The notes: generated by a model from the letters alone, not told the origin. A stretch of DNA of 35,592 nucleotides from Prochloraceae cyanobacterium (GCA_030065755.1 JASJDA010000104.1:1-35592), one strand, 5' to 3'. Shown: positions 7,552 through 16,947, counted from the first letter of the stretch. Made by a program: numbers and translations.

Positions 7552-8325
7552 ATGAGCTGGAAATTAGATTTATATTTCAAACTAAGTTTAATAACAATAG
7601 CTACTTTTTATCCATTTTATTTGTGTTCAGCAGAAGAAAATGACTCTAGACACTGGGATTATGGAGGTGCTTGGAATCCTACTCGTTGGAGCGAATTAAA
7701 GCCCGAATACGCTTTGTGCGAAAATGGTCGCAATCAATCACCTATTAATTTAGTTCCTTACACTGCTGAACCTATTTCAGATTCACTGGAATTTAAATAT
7801 CGCTCAATTCCCGTATCTATTCTCAATAACGGCCATACTGTCCAAATAAATTTTTTACCAGGCAGTTATATACTAGTAAATGGCGAGAAATATGAACTCC
7901 AACAACTCCACTTTCATACTCCCAGCGAACATACTGTTATGGGAAAAGCATCGGCAGGAGAATTACACTTACTACATAAGAACCCAGCCGGTAAAACAGT
8001 AGTAATTTTAGTGTTCTTACGAGAAGGAAAATACAATCAGGTACTTGGAGCCCTCAGAGAATATATTCCCAAACAAGAGGGAGAAAATCAAATCAAGGGA
8101 GTTGGTCTCGATGTTAATCAATTGTTACCAACTCAGATGGATTCTTATTATTACTATAGTGGTTCTTTAACCACACCTCCTTGTACTGAAAACGTCAATT
8201 GGTACGTGATGACTACTCCGATTGAAGTTTCATCCGAGCAAATAGAACGTTTTCGCTCCTTGTATCAAGTCAATGCACGACCAATTCAACCGCTCAATGG
8301 GAGAGTGATTTATTTTAAAAAGTGA
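7552..8325 (+). CDS. Alpha-class carbonic anhydrase, exported
   Basis: The 257-residue protein interconverts CO2 and bicarbonate using zinc. A signal peptide covers residues 1-27 (ends near CSAEE). Alpha-CA landmarks are HWDYGG, NGRNQSPINL, the zinc ligands His120 and His122 in LHFHTPSEH, His139 in GELHLLH, and LTTPPCTENVNWYV with the active-site threonine. Cys56 and the Cys of PPCTE probably form the conserved disulfide, which implies a periplasmic location (EcaA-like). Length is normal. It follows the metal-uptake genes on the same strand and has its own palindromic site, so it may share a metal response; that is inference. Confidence 0.93.
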   Translation: MSWKLDLYFKLSLITIATFYPFYLCSAEENDSRHWDYGGAWNPTRWSELKPEYALCENGRNQSPINLVPYTAEPISDSLEFKYRSIPVSILNNGHTVQINFLPGSYILVNGEKYELQQLHFHTPSEHTVMGKASAGELHLLHKNPAGKTVVILVFLREGKYNQVLGALREYIPKQEGENQIKGVGLDVNQLLPTQMDSYYYYSGSLTTPPCTENVNWYVMTTPIEVSSEQIERFRSLYQVNARPIQPLNGRVIYFKK

Positions 8326-8338
8326 CGGGATTGTCAAA

Positions 8339-8659
8339 ATGCACGAGCGATATTTACCAAGACAAGACAATCAATTTACTGTGGCCCATAGCGGACACGA
8401 TCGCAAACCAAAAGAGCTAGAAAAAATAGAAGAAACCAAAGAAGAAGCGATCGAAGAAACTGATTCATCTGAGATAATTGCACCATCTGAAACTAAAATA
8501 GAATCTTTACAAGACAACCAAAACATACGATCTAATCCTGTTTCCAATGTATCTCGACCAGAATTTATACCAATGCCTGGTTTGGGAGAGGTTATTTTTA
8601 TTTTAATAATTATAATGCCATTTTTGTTATTTTCAATTAAAAGCAAACTTTATCGGTAA
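8339..8659 (+). CDS. Small acidic tail-anchored protein, function unknown
   Basis: I do not recognise this 106-residue protein. The N-terminus is polar with several His (MHERYLPRQD, VAHSGHDRK), the middle is strongly acidic and probably disordered (about residues 24-60), and a single C-terminal membrane helix (about 84-101, EVIFILIIIMPFLLF) ends in a basic tail. It begins 13 bases after the carbonic anhydrase stop and 36 bases before the PepSY-type gene, so it belongs to the same transcript. A metal-binding or membrane-adaptor role is conceivable but unsupported. Confidence 0.6.
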   Translation: MHERYLPRQDNQFTVAHSGHDRKPKELEKIEETKEEAIEETDSSEIIAPSETKIESLQDNQNIRSNPVSNVSRPEFIPMPGLGEVIFILIIIMPFLLFSIKSKLYR

Positions 8660-8695
8660 AATACTAACTTATAACCCTTATGTTTTTTAAGCATA

Positions 8696-8965
8696 ATGAT
8701 AAATTTGCGTCAACTACATACCTCACTAGCACCAATTATGGTGTTACCACTGCTACTAACATTGATTACAGGAGTGGTATTTCAAATAGCTGCTGTCACA
8801 GGAAATGGCAATGATTATGTATGGTTATTGGAATTGCATACAGGTAAATTTGGCGCGATCGATCTACATAAAATTTATCCTTTTCTTAATGCCGCAGGTT
8901 TATTGACTATGATAATTAGTGGCATGACAATGTGGTTCAAAAGAAGACCTCGAAGGCAAAGATAG
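8696..8965 (+). CDS. Small PepSY-associated-type membrane protein
   Basis: The 89-residue protein has two or three membrane helices (LAPIMVLPLLLTLITGVVFQIA and a later LNAAGLLTMIISGMTMWF), conserved histidines in LRQLHT and LLELHTG, and a basic end. This matches short PepSY-associated transmembrane proteins of cyanobacteria, which are often linked with metal or haem related membrane genes. It is the last gene of the plus-strand run and is followed at once by a terminator. Confidence 0.65.
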   Translation: MINLRQLHTSLAPIMVLPLLLTLITGVVFQIAAVTGNGNDYVWLLELHTGKFGAIDLHKIYPFLNAAGLLTMIISGMTMWFKRRPRRQR

Positions 8966-9004
8966 AAGTAGTAACTTCCCTAAAAATCAGAAATTACTAC
9001 TTTT
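8966..9004 (+). terminator. Rho-independent terminator between convergent genes
   Basis: AAGTAGTAA (8966-8974) pairs perfectly with TTACTACTT (8994-9002), and a TTTT run covers the end (9001-9004). It begins immediately after the stop codon of the PepSY-type gene and lies between convergent genes, so it probably ends the plus-strand operon. The stem is AT-rich and the loop is long, so strength is uncertain. Confidence 0.5.
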
Positions 9005-9027
9005 ATAACTAGCTATAAATCTATTTT

Positions 9028-11169
9028 TTATCTAGAAACTCGGACAGTATTAATGTCTACAGTTAAGTCATCTAATTGCTGCTGAACTTCAGGAGAAATA
9101 GATTCTTGATAGCGTCCTTTAAGATACTTAGCAAAGAATTTTTCCATAGCAGCAGCCACAGCGAGTCGGTTATTTTCTTTTCTGAATCCGTGTCCTTCTT
9201 CTGGAGCTAAAAGATATTCTACATCTCGTCCTAGATCGCGCAAAGCAACCACAATTTGGTCTGATTCTGCTTGTTTGACGCGGGGGTCATTAGCTCCCTG
9301 AACTACCATTAGAGGCGCTTTAATATTAGTAGCTGAAAATAGAGGAGATTGTCGGCGCAATTGTTCTTTTCCTTCGGCTGTTTCTGGATTTCCAACTCGC
9401 AATTTAAGTTGGGCTTTATAGGATTCCCAATAAGGCGGTACCGAGTTTAATAAGGTGAGAAGATTGGAAGGGCCAACATATGATACACCTGCAGCATAGA
9501 GATCGGGAGTGAATGCCAGACCTGCTAAGGTGGCGTAACCTCCATAGGAACCGCCAAAAATGCCAATTTGTTTAGGATCGGCAATACCTTCACTGATGAG
9601 ATATTTTACCCCATCGGTGATATCGTGCTGCATCGCCCCAGTTCCCCACTCTTTATTCCCAGCGTTGAGAAAAGCTTTACCAAAACCTCTAGAGCCTCTG
9701 AAATTGGGCTGCAACACTGCATAACCGCGATTGGCTAGAAATTGAGCAAAAGGATCGTAACCCCAAGTATCTCTCGCCCAAGGGCCGCCGTGAGGTAAGA
9801 TAACAACTGGAAGATTGCGGGCTGGAATACCTTTAGGAACGGTTAAATAAGCAGGAATTTTCAAACCATCGCGGGCAGTATAGGTAATGGGACGCATTGG
9901 TGCTAAATCTTCCCGTTTGAGTGAAGGAAGAACTTCGTATAGCTTAGTTAGTTTTTGATTTTGACGATCGAATAGATACGCCGAACCAGGATCTACGTCG
10001 CTGCTGAGAGTAACTATCATTTGTTGACCGTCAGAAGTCATCGATCGCAAACCTAATTCCCCGTCGGGTAAGTTTTTTCTGAGATAGGCTAAATCTGCGG
10101 CAAATTTTTGGTTTTTAGGATATATGCGCAGGCGATCGCCTACATAAACTGTTGCGATTAACTCTTCTGTTACCTCAGAGAAAATAGCTGTGCCAAAGTC
10201 TACTTTTTTTTCGGGATCTGAGTCGACAACCTCAACTCTTCTTGTCTGAGGATTAAATAAAACTAAGCGACTTAAATCTACGTCGTCCCCTTTATTAGTT
10301 TCCACGTACACTCGCTTTCCGTCTTTATGAAATCGATTTGGCGAGCAAGTTTCCCCGAATTTACATTGATAAACTGGCACCATTTTCTCGCCCTGAATTT
10401 GGTGGATTTCCGTTCCTCCGTCGGGTAAACTTATTACCGCTAAACGCAAGTTTCCTTGTAAATCTGCGACCCACCTAGAAACGTTACGATCGTTCTTAAA
10501 TACTAGTTCTCTTTTTCCAGTGGTGAGATTTATACGGTAAACGTCGTGATATCTGGGATCGCGATCGTTCAGTCCCACAATAATAGTATTGGGAGTGTTT
10601 TCTGGTACGGCGTAGATCCGCGCTTGCACTTTTTCATAAGGCGTTAAGTCTCTTGCTTCTGGTACTTTTTGTCCTCTTGCTGGCTTGTCTGTGGGGGATA
10701 CGGCATAAATGCGGAAGTTTTCATTACCTCCCTTGTCTTGACCGAATAGTATATATTTACTGTCTTTACTCCAAAAGTAACCGAACACCGGTCTAGTCTT
10801 ATCTTCCGTTATCGGACGCGCTGCTTCAAATGGTTCGTCCACCCCTTTTACCCACACATTGATTACTCCATTAAGTGGTTTGCGAAAAGCTAGGTATTTG
10901 CCATCGGGGGAAAGCTGCGCGCCAGATATTTCTGGATTGCCAAAAATTAATTTGCGATCGATTAATGGAGGCAGTTGTTGTAAGTTGTTTCGATCTCGGC
11001 TTTGCTGAGGCGCTGTGCGATTGCGAATTTGTTTGATTTTTTCTATTTCGAGATCTAGTTTTGTTTCTGTGGAAATAGGTTTAAATGTTTCAGAAGATTG
11101 CACTCTAGCTGAAGTAATAGAACTAATAGCGACTATTCCTAATAAAATGCCAAAAATTTTTCTTCTCAT
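9028..11169 (-). CDS. Secreted prolyl oligopeptidase-family (S9) peptidase
   Basis: The 713-residue protein has an N-terminal signal peptide (about residues 1-26, [20 protein letters not shown]). A seven-blade TolB-like propeller follows (about 85-400, with [11 protein letters not shown] and [15 protein letters not shown]), then an alpha/beta hydrolase domain (about 430-690). The catalytic triad is readable: Ser541 in GGSYGGY, Asp628 in GANDPRV and His660 in [19 protein letters not shown] is the oxyanion-side motif. S9C acylaminoacyl/dipeptidyl peptidases of this type trim short peptides in the periplasm. The gene is monocistronic, with 120 bases to the restriction gene upstream. Confidence 0.9.
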   Translation of the reverse strand: MRRKIFGILLGIVAISSITSARVQSSETFKPISTETKLDLEIEKIKQIRNRTAPQQSRDRNNLQQLPPLIDRKLIFGNPEISGAQLSPDGKYLAFRKPLNGVINVWVKGVDEPFEAARPITEDKTRPVFGYFWSKDSKYILFGQDKGGNENFRIYAVSPTDKPARGQKVPEARDLTPYEKVQARIYAVPENTPNTIIVGLNDRDPRYHDVYRINLTTGKRELVFKNDRNVSRWVADLQGNLRLAVISLPDGGTEIHQIQGEKMVPVYQCKFGETCSPNRFHKDGKRVYVETNKGDDVDLSRLVLFNPQTRRVEVVDSDPEKKVDFGTAIFSEVTEELIATVYVGDRLRIYPKNQKFAADLAYLRKNLPDGELGLRSMTSDGQQMIVTLSSDVDPGSAYLFDRQNQKLTKLYEVLPSLKREDLAPMRPITYTARDGLKIPAYLTVPKGIPARNLPVVILPHGGPWARDTWGYDPFAQFLANRGYAVLQPNFRGSRGFGKAFLNAGNKEWGTGAMQHDITDGVKYLISEGIADPKQIGIFGGSYGGYATLAGLAFTPDLYAAGVSYVGPSNLLTLLNSVPPYWESYKAQLKLRVGNPETAEGKEQLRRQSPLFSATNIKAPLMVVQGANDPRVKQAESDQIVVALRDLGRDVEYLLAPEEGHGFRKENNRLAVAAAMEKFFAKYLKGRYQESISPEVQQQLDDLTVDINTVRVSR

Positions 11170-11289
11170 TTTTTAAAGTTTTGTGAATTGTTTTAAGTTT
11201 GTACTTAATCTAATCTTTTATTGAGATTTTTTTCAGCTCTATGCTATTCACAGGTATTTTTTAAAAATTACCAGGGGAAGAGGGAAAGT

Positions 11290-12216
11290 TTATAGTTTTT
11301 GTGAAATAATTTCGGAAAGCAAGCCAGTTGAAACCATCTTCAGATTCAAAATATAGTCGATGTGACTAAAAGTTTCTTCGAGAGGACGAAGAGTAGTTTT
11401 CCAACCTATTCCATCTGTAATCCAGATGAATTTATGTCCTTGTGATGATATAAAATTAAATAAAGTTCTGTATTCTCCAGCTGTAGCTTTAAGTTTAGAG
11501 CCTCTTCCACCATAATAATTTGTCTCTATTAGATACAAGGTATCATCGTTTTTGACCGCGAAGTCGAAGCGACGACTAGATTTATCTACTTTTACACTTA
11601 TACCCCATTGTGTTCTGATTTTTTCAGATGTCGCCTGCGATATTAGCAATATACTTTTTTGTTGCTGTATCTGCAACAGAAGACTTTCCACAATAGTTTC
11701 CATAGTCCTACCGCTACGGTTTTTTCTTCCGTTACTGTCTAAACCAACTTCAATACCGAGAACGTAGTCTGGTATATTCTTGATTAATTTATTTTTGAAT
11801 AATTCTATTATTTTTGTTTTTTTAGTAAATTCTAATATATCAGTTATTTCTTGTTCGGTAAGTTGATTTTTGGTCTTGAAGTTGAAAACTTTGTATTTCA
11901 AGTTTCCGCTAGTATAAGAATGCAAAATTTTAAAATCTTTGTCGCGACAAGCGAGCAAAATTGGAATGATGCTAGCAACTTTTGGATATTCACGAAGTAA
12001 TACTCGAAACTCTTCTTCTATGTTATCTTTACCGACTAAATAGTTCAGCAAATTAAGATTTATTTCTACATCTCTAAATTTATTGAAAACTTTATCCCAA
12101 TTAACAAAGTAATCCCAGAAATATAGCGATTCGGTCAAATTATCTTGTAAGTATTGAAAGACTTCAGCTCGATCTGAACAATTTAAATATTGTTTAAAAA
12201 CATGATTAAATTTCAT
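11290..12216 (-). CDS. Type II restriction endonuclease, DpnII/MboI family (GATC)
   Basis: The 308-residue protein carries the DpnII-family core YVLGIEVGLDSNGRKNRSG with a following METIVE, and a nuclease region with RRFDFAV...LYLIETNYYGGRGSKLKATAGEY, where Asp, Glu and the later polar residues suit a PD-(D/E)XK site. Family members cut GATC when adenine is unmethylated. It begins 13 bases after the stop of the Dam-type methyltransferase, in the usual order of methyltransferase first. The gene is distinctly AT-rich beside its neighbours, a sign of transfer. It appears intact. Confidence 0.88.
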   Translation of the reverse strand: MKFNHVFKQYLNCSDRAEVFQYLQDNLTESLYFWDYFVNWDKVFNKFRDVEINLNLLNYLVGKDNIEEEFRVLLREYPKVASIIPILLACRDKDFKILHSYTSGNLKYKVFNFKTKNQLTEQEITDILEFTKKTKIIELFKNKLIKNIPDYVLGIEVGLDSNGRKNRSGRTMETIVESLLLQIQQQKSILLISQATSEKIRTQWGISVKVDKSSRRFDFAVKNDDTLYLIETNYYGGRGSKLKATAGEYRTLFNFISSQGHKFIWITDGIGWKTTLRPLEETFSHIDYILNLKMVSTGLLSEIISQKL

Positions 12217-12229
12217 TTTATTTTTTCTG

Positions 12230-13156
12230 TTATTTATAAGTCGGATAATTATTCATAATCAAAAGTTCGTTTATTTTACCTCTTTTTTGCGCATTACTAT
12301 TAATATTACGACTGGCTTTGACTCTTTCAATTCGATATCGTTCATATGCAGTTTCAAAAAAATTATCCCTAGGGTCAGAATTGCTCAACATCAATTTAGC
12401 ACCTTTTTTATCCAGTAAAGAGAAAAAATCTCGCAACCGTAACTGCTCTTTATCGTCAAAACTATCTTTAGAATAGGACGTAAAATTAGAAGTTTTGGTG
12501 ATCGGTTTGTAAGGAGGATCGAAGTAAACAAAAGAGTTTTTGTCAACTACTTTTTCGCAATCTGTAAAGTCTCCATGATGAATGTGAGTCTTTTGCAAAA
12601 CTTGAGAAACTGCCCTAAGATTGTCTCGATCGCATATTTTTGGATTTTTATATTTCCCAAAAGGTACGTTAAATTCTCCTTTGGAATTAACCCGAAACAG
12701 TCCGTTAAAACAGGTACGATTGAGAAAGATTAATTGTGCTGTTCTTTTTATCCATTCCTCTCGTACTTCCCCAAGTTTTGCATCTATTTGTTTTCCTAAT
12801 AAATTAAATTCCGATCTAGTTTGATAAAAATATTCTTTTCTTTTCTCTTCGTCGAGACATACATATTGTTCCTGAATTTTAGATAAATTTTCAATTAATT
12901 CTTCTACATTTTTTTGAATAGTTTTGTAAGCTATTATCAATTCTGGATTGATATCGGAAATAAAAAATTCTTCTATTGAATAATATTGAGAGACATAGAA
13001 GAAAACCGCGCCGCTACCGACAAAAGGTTCTATATATCTCGCGATCGAACCTGTTTTCAATTCAGCAGGAAAATTAGCTTGTATTTGTTCGAGTAATTGA
13101 CTTTTGCCACCCGCCCATTTTAAAAATGGTTTGACGGGTTTATTTTTATCTGACAT
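12230..13156 (-). CDS. Dam-type adenine-N6 DNA methyltransferase (GATC)
   Basis: The 308-residue enzyme transfers methyl from S-adenosylmethionine to adenine in GATC. It shows KPFLKWAGGKSQLL (motif X region), RYIEPFVGSGAVFF (motif I, SAM binding), the catalytic DPPY in SFVYFDPPYKP, and TCFNGLFRVNSKGEFNVPFG, a block typical of Dam/DpnM proteins. It pairs with the DpnII-type endonuclease downstream and protects the host genome, which is dense in GATC through its HIP1 octamers. Its start codon overlaps the stop of a short leader frame created by a tandem duplication. Confidence 0.92.
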   Translation of the reverse strand: MSDKNKPVKPFLKWAGGKSQLLEQIQANFPAELKTGSIARYIEPFVGSGAVFFYVSQYYSIEEFFISDINPELIIAYKTIQKNVEELIENLSKIQEQYVCLDEEKRKEYFYQTRSEFNLLGKQIDAKLGEVREEWIKRTAQLIFLNRTCFNGLFRVNSKGEFNVPFGKYKNPKICDRDNLRAVSQVLQKTHIHHGDFTDCEKVVDKNSFVYFDPPYKPITKTSNFTSYSKDSFDDKEQLRLRDFFSLLDKKGAKLMLSNSDPRDNFFETAYERYRIERVKASRNINSNAQKRGKINELLIMNNYPTYK

Positions 13157-13188
13157 TAAATTTTGACGGGTTTATTTTTATCTAACAT
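13156..13188 (-). CDS. 10-codon leader peptide duplicated from the methyltransferase start
   Basis: A 32-base duplication puts a second copy of the methyltransferase 5' end directly upstream. The upstream copy reads MLDKNKPVKI-stop, against MSDKNKPVK at the gene start. The stop TAA shares its last base with the methyltransferase ATG (TAATG), the arrangement of translational re-initiation. It may couple expression, or be a neutral slip duplication. No independent ribosome-binding site is obvious. Confidence 0.4.
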   Translation of the reverse strand: MLDKNKPVKI

Positions 13189-13201
13189 TCAATAACGTAA
13201 C

Positions 13202-13702
13202 TTATAAAAGATTGGGCCAGTTTAATGTTAAAAGAACGATCGCGTTAGCACTCCAAAATAATAAGACAATTTGCAATATAATCTTGACAAATTTATTAGG
13301 ATTTGCTCCTATAAATTTTTGACCTTCCCACAATTGCCAAAGTCGAAAAGCCGTGTAAAGAGTTGCCACAATAACAACAATACTGGGAAAAAATAAACGA
13401 CTGAACAGTATTTCAGTTGGTATCTGAAAGGCGATCGCCAATAAGTAGAAACCCCAAATCTTACGAGTCTGGCGATCGCCTAGAGAAAGCAACAAACCGA
13501 TAAAAGGGACTACTATACCAATAACTACAGCTAGTCTCAACCAAAATTGAATGAATTGAAATTCTTGTGTAGTGTAACCTAACGATCGATTTATAGGTAA
13601 TATACTCCCTTGTATTAGCCAACCAATTAGAACTATAAATATGGTGACAAATGCTATAAATAACGACGTAGTTTTCCAGTTATTTATTGTTAATTGGCTC
13701 AT
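13202..13702 (-). CDS. Multi-pass membrane protein, function unknown
   Basis: I do not recognise this 166-residue protein. Four to five hydrophobic helices are visible (about residues 13-31, 50-70, 82-98, 103-120 and 140-160). A conserved-looking GDRQTRKIWGFYLLAIAFQIPTE loop follows the second helix. No signal peptide, cysteines or enzyme motif are seen. Its start lies 6 bases after the PcrA stop on the same strand, so it is co-transcribed with the helicase. Confidence 0.65.
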   Translation of the reverse strand: MSQLTINNWKTTSLFIAFVTIFIVLIGWLIQGSILPINRSLGYTTQEFQFIQFWLRLAVVIGIVVPFIGLLLSLGDRQTRKIWGFYLLAIAFQIPTEILFSRLFFPSIVVIVATLYTAFRLWQLWEGQKFIGANPNKFVKIILQIVLLFWSANAIVLLTLNWPNLL

Positions 13703-13708
13703 TTATTT

Positions 13709-15826
13709 CTAAAATCGATCGACTGCAAAATTACTGCTGACTAAATCTTTTGGCATTTCTGAGAAAAATTGAGATGGTGGTTTGCATTCTCGCGAACCCC
13801 AAAAGTAACGTTCTGTAGCACAGGAAATAAATAATTGTTCTTGCGCGCGAGTTACTCCTACATAACACAAACGACGTTCTTCTTCTAATGCAATGGGGTC
13901 ATTTAAACTTCTAAAGTGTGGGAACAATCCTTGTTCTAAACCAACCAGAAAGACGATCGGAAATTCCAAACCTTTTGCTGAGTGTAGGGTCATTAGAGAT
14001 ACTTTATTATCTCCTTCTTGCAGGTCGTCTAAATCGGAAGCAAGAGAAGCATTTGCAAGAAAACTCTCTAAACTTTTATCGTCGTTTTCTTCTTGAAAAT
14101 ACAGTACCGCATTATATAGTTCGTAGATGTTTGCTAAGCGATCGTCTGCTTCTTCTGTTCCTTTGTTTTTCAAGTTTTCAATATAACTGGAATCCTCCAT
14201 GATTCCCTGTAAAATTTCTGCTGCGGGTTTGGTTTCCATCTGCTCTTGGTACTTTTGTATTGTTTTGGCAAATTGGTTAACTTTTTTGGCTGCGCGTCCT
14301 ACTATAGTATTGACCGAGGTCGGATCGCTCACAACTTCCCACAGAGGAACCCCTAATTCTTGAGATGCGGCTATTAAACTATTAATTGTGGTTTTCCCAA
14401 TACCGCGAGTAGGAGTATTGATGATGCGCAATAAACTAACACTGTCAGCAGGGTTGGCGATCGCTTTTAGATAAGCCAATGCGTCTTTAATTTCTTTGCG
14501 ATCGTAAAATTTCAAACCACCGACAATAGTATAGGGAACGTTAGTTTGAATTAAAGCCTCTTCAAAGGAACGAGATTGTGCATTAGTACGATAGAGAATA
14601 GCAAAACTTCCCCAATTTAATTCTGGGTTTTGTCGCTTCAGTTGAGTTATTTGACCGATCGCAAAGTCTGCTTCGTCTCTTTCGTCGTCAGCTTTGTAAC
14701 AATATATTGGATCTCCCAAACCTCTCGTTGGTTTCAGTATTTTATCTATGCGTTGGCTGTTGTTTTCTATTAACTTGTTAGCCAGTTCCAGTATATTTTC
14801 CCTAGAACGATAATTTTCTTCTAGTTTTACCATTGTGCGACTGTCGTCGTCTGGTAAACCGTCGCCAAAGTCTGACTGAAAATCTAATAAAATAGTAAAA
14901 TCAGCCATTCTAAAACTATATATGGACTGATCTACATCTCCAACGACAAAAACCGATCTATCTTGCCAATTCCACTCGCTTTTTCTGTTTTCTCCATTAG
15001 TAGTTAAGAGGCTAATCAGATCGTATTGAATGCGGTTAGTATCTTGATATTCATCGACTAAAATGTGACGAAATTGACTGTGCCAATAACCTAAAAGCGA
15101 TTCATTTTGCTGCAATAATCTTACTGGCACTAAAATGAGGTCGTCAAAATCTAGTCCGTTGTTTGCTGCTAGTTGTGTTTGATATTCTTGGTATACTTCT
15201 GCGATTACTCTTCCTTTATAACCAGTCTGTTCTACCCCGTATTGTTGGGGTGACAAACCCTTATTTTTTGCGTTGCTTATGGCGTATCTGATTTTGCGAG
15301 GTTCAAATTTTTTATCGTCTAAATTCAACTGTTTGGTGGCGATATTTTTGATTAGACTTTGAACGTCAGACTCGTCAAAAATAGTAAAGTTGCGCTTCCA
15401 GGTGCGTCCTTGTTCGTCTTGATATTTATTGATATCGTAACGAAGAATGCGAGCACAAATACTGTGAAAAGTACCAATCCACAGAGGTTTTATTGTAGTT
15501 TTATAAATTTGCGATCGCAACTGTTTTTGTTCGTATTCTGGCAATAATTCGATGCGTTGCTGGTGCTTTCTCTCTGCCAATTCAGCCGCGAATATCTTCT
15601 CTATTCGCTCTTTCATCTCCCGTGCAGCTTTGTTAGTAAAAGTCACCGCCAAAATATGTTGTGGATCTACTTTATGGTGGCGAATCAGGTTAGCTATTCT
15701 GTACGTCAAGGCTCTAGTTTTTCCCGAACCAGCACCGGCTACTACTAACAATGGTCCGCAAAAATGTTCTACAGCTTGGCGTTGGGATGGGTTGAGATGA
15801 CTTAACAAGTCGGTGGTTGCACTCAT
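13709..15826 (-). CDS. pcrA: UvrD/PcrA-type 3'-5' DNA helicase
   Basis: This 705-residue superfamily 1 helicase unwinds DNA in excision repair and replication restart. Motifs in order are LNPSQRQAVEH (Q motif), AGAGSGKTRALTYRI (I, Walker A), AVTFTNKAAREMKERI (Ia), GTFHSICARILR (Ib), ILVDEYQDTN (II), VVGDVDQSIYSFRMAD (III), LEENYRSRENIL (IV), LMTLHSAKGLEFPIVFLVGLEQGLFPH (V) and EERRLCYVGVTRAQ (VI). I start at the ATG at 15826 (MSATTDLL); a GTG 9 bases earlier would add only MRS. The C-terminal tail is shorter than in many PcrA proteins, which usually run to about 730-780 residues, but all motifs are present. Confidence 0.92.
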   Translation of the reverse strand: MSATTDLLSHLNPSQRQAVEHFCGPLLVVAGAGSGKTRALTYRIANLIRHHKVDPQHILAVTFTNKAAREMKERIEKIFAAELAERKHQQRIELLPEYEQKQLRSQIYKTTIKPLWIGTFHSICARILRYDINKYQDEQGRTWKRNFTIFDESDVQSLIKNIATKQLNLDDKKFEPRKIRYAISNAKNKGLSPQQYGVEQTGYKGRVIAEVYQEYQTQLAANNGLDFDDLILVPVRLLQQNESLLGYWHSQFRHILVDEYQDTNRIQYDLISLLTTNGENRKSEWNWQDRSVFVVGDVDQSIYSFRMADFTILLDFQSDFGDGLPDDDSRTMVKLEENYRSRENILELANKLIENNSQRIDKILKPTRGLGDPIYCYKADDERDEADFAIGQITQLKRQNPELNWGSFAILYRTNAQSRSFEEALIQTNVPYTIVGGLKFYDRKEIKDALAYLKAIANPADSVSLLRIINTPTRGIGKTTINSLIAASQELGVPLWEVVSDPTSVNTIVGRAAKKVNQFAKTIQKYQEQMETKPAAEILQGIMEDSSYIENLKNKGTEEADDRLANIYELYNAVLYFQEENDDKSLESFLANASLASDLDDLQEGDNKVSLMTLHSAKGLEFPIVFLVGLEQGLFPHFRSLNDPIALEEERRLCYVGVTRAQEQLFISCATERYFWGSRECKPPSQFFSEMPKDLVSSNFAVDRF

Positions 15827-15942
15827 GGATCGCACTATTTGGGAGGCAGCTAGGGATTTTTTTTGTTATATTTTATCCCAATAGATAAGCTTATCACGCG
15901 ATCGACTTATTTCTAGCAACGATCGTTAATTATTAATAATTA

Positions 15943-16947
15943 TTAATTAGATTCTAGGCTAACTGTTACAGATATTTTTCTCTCCAAAGTTATTTCTTCT
16001 GACGTGTTAGTATTTTTAATCTTCATTGTGCTGTCAGAATTAACTGACATCGTAGAGTTAATAGGCATAATTTTATTTAAATCTATTTTAATTTTGCCGC
16101 GACCGTTTCCATTTAAAGACACAATTTCCATTTCTGTTCCCGCAGGCATTTGGGGCATATTGATTTTTTGTGAACCTCCATTTTGCTCTACGTTCACTGC
16201 TAAGGTAATAGTATTATTTTTTCTCTCAATCAGCTCGTAGGTTTCTGTTTGCCTAATATTTATACCATCTAGTTTACTGTTATTAATAATTTGCCATTCC
16301 GCGCCAATTCCAACTGCTTCTGTGGGAAGTGGCAAAAATATTTCTTTAAAGGACTTCAATGTTTGTTCTAGTATTTGTTTAGTATCTGGTTCGATATTTT
16401 CAGGTATATCGGATTTTACTTCTTTGACATTGCCTCGATAGTCACTAACGATTGTACCTTTGAATCCTTCTATTTTTTTGAAATAAGAACGCATTTGTTC
16501 TACCTGTTCTGGTTTAGTATTAGGAGTCGCTATTACCTCAGTATTGGTATAAACAAAATCGGCATGAAAATCGCCATTATCATCTACTTTAATAACTTGC
16601 ACGTCCACGTTCGTTTTGCTTTTTGGACTATTTAACTGAGGAGTGCTTTGTCCACCTACAGATACGATCGCGTTCATATCCACAGTCATTGTGGTTGTTT
16701 GCTTAGCACGTGGAATTGGCTTGAGACGAAGTTTTTGTCTGGGTTGTTTTCCAGTTTGAACTACTCTTAATTGAGTAGCTGGAGTTTGAGAAATTTTGAA
16801 ATTCGCACCGCTACGCGGATCTCGGAGAGATCGCTCGATCTGAGTAGTTTGAAGTGAATTTTGAGCAATTACAGGTGTAGAGGAAGGAGTAGCCCCTATT
16901 GCAGCAAGGGTAAACACCAAAGAGTTGAATAAAACAATTTTTTTCAT
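15943..16947 (-). CDS. Secreted protein, DUF6263-like, with an in-frame dispersed repeat
   Basis: The 334-residue protein has a signal peptide (residues 1-29, ends TPVIA-QN). The mature body has LRLKPIPRAKQTTTMTVDMNA, YFKKIEGFKGTIVSDYRGNV, LPTEAVGIGAEWQI and a beta-rich end, a layout I associate with DUF6263 proteins of unknown function; it would sit in the periplasm or outside the cell. Residues 39-48 (RSLRDPRSGA) are encoded by a short dispersed repeat that also occurs before pepE. It falls in the linker just after the signal peptide, where an insertion should be tolerated. No operon partner: 107 bases separate it from pcrA. Confidence 0.6.
   Translation of the reverse strand: MKKIVLFNSLVFTLAAIGATPSSTPVIAQNSLQTTQIERSLRDPRSGANFKISQTPATQLRVVQTGKQPRQKLRLKPIPRAKQTTTMTVDMNAIVSVGGQSTPQLNSPKSKTNVDVQVIKVDDNGDFHADFVYTNTEVIATPNTKPEQVEQMRSYFKKIEGFKGTIVSDYRGNVKEVKSDIPENIEPDTKQILEQTLKSFKEIFLPLPTEAVGIGAEWQIINNSKLDGINIRQTETYELIERKNNTITLAVNVEQNGGSQKINMPQMPAGTEMEIVSLNGNGRGKIKIDLNKIMPINSTMSVNSDSTMKIKNTNTSEEITLERKISVTVSLESN
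16804..16834 (-). repeat. Short dispersed repeat copy 2, inside coding sequence
   Basis: On the minus strand this is the same 31-base unit as at 4511-4541, with two substitutions. The reading frame passes through it and yields ERSLRDPRSGAN in the secreted DUF6263-like protein. The 31 bases are not a multiple of three, so either flanking bases arrived with it or the frame was adjusted by the target duplication. Confidence 0.75.
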
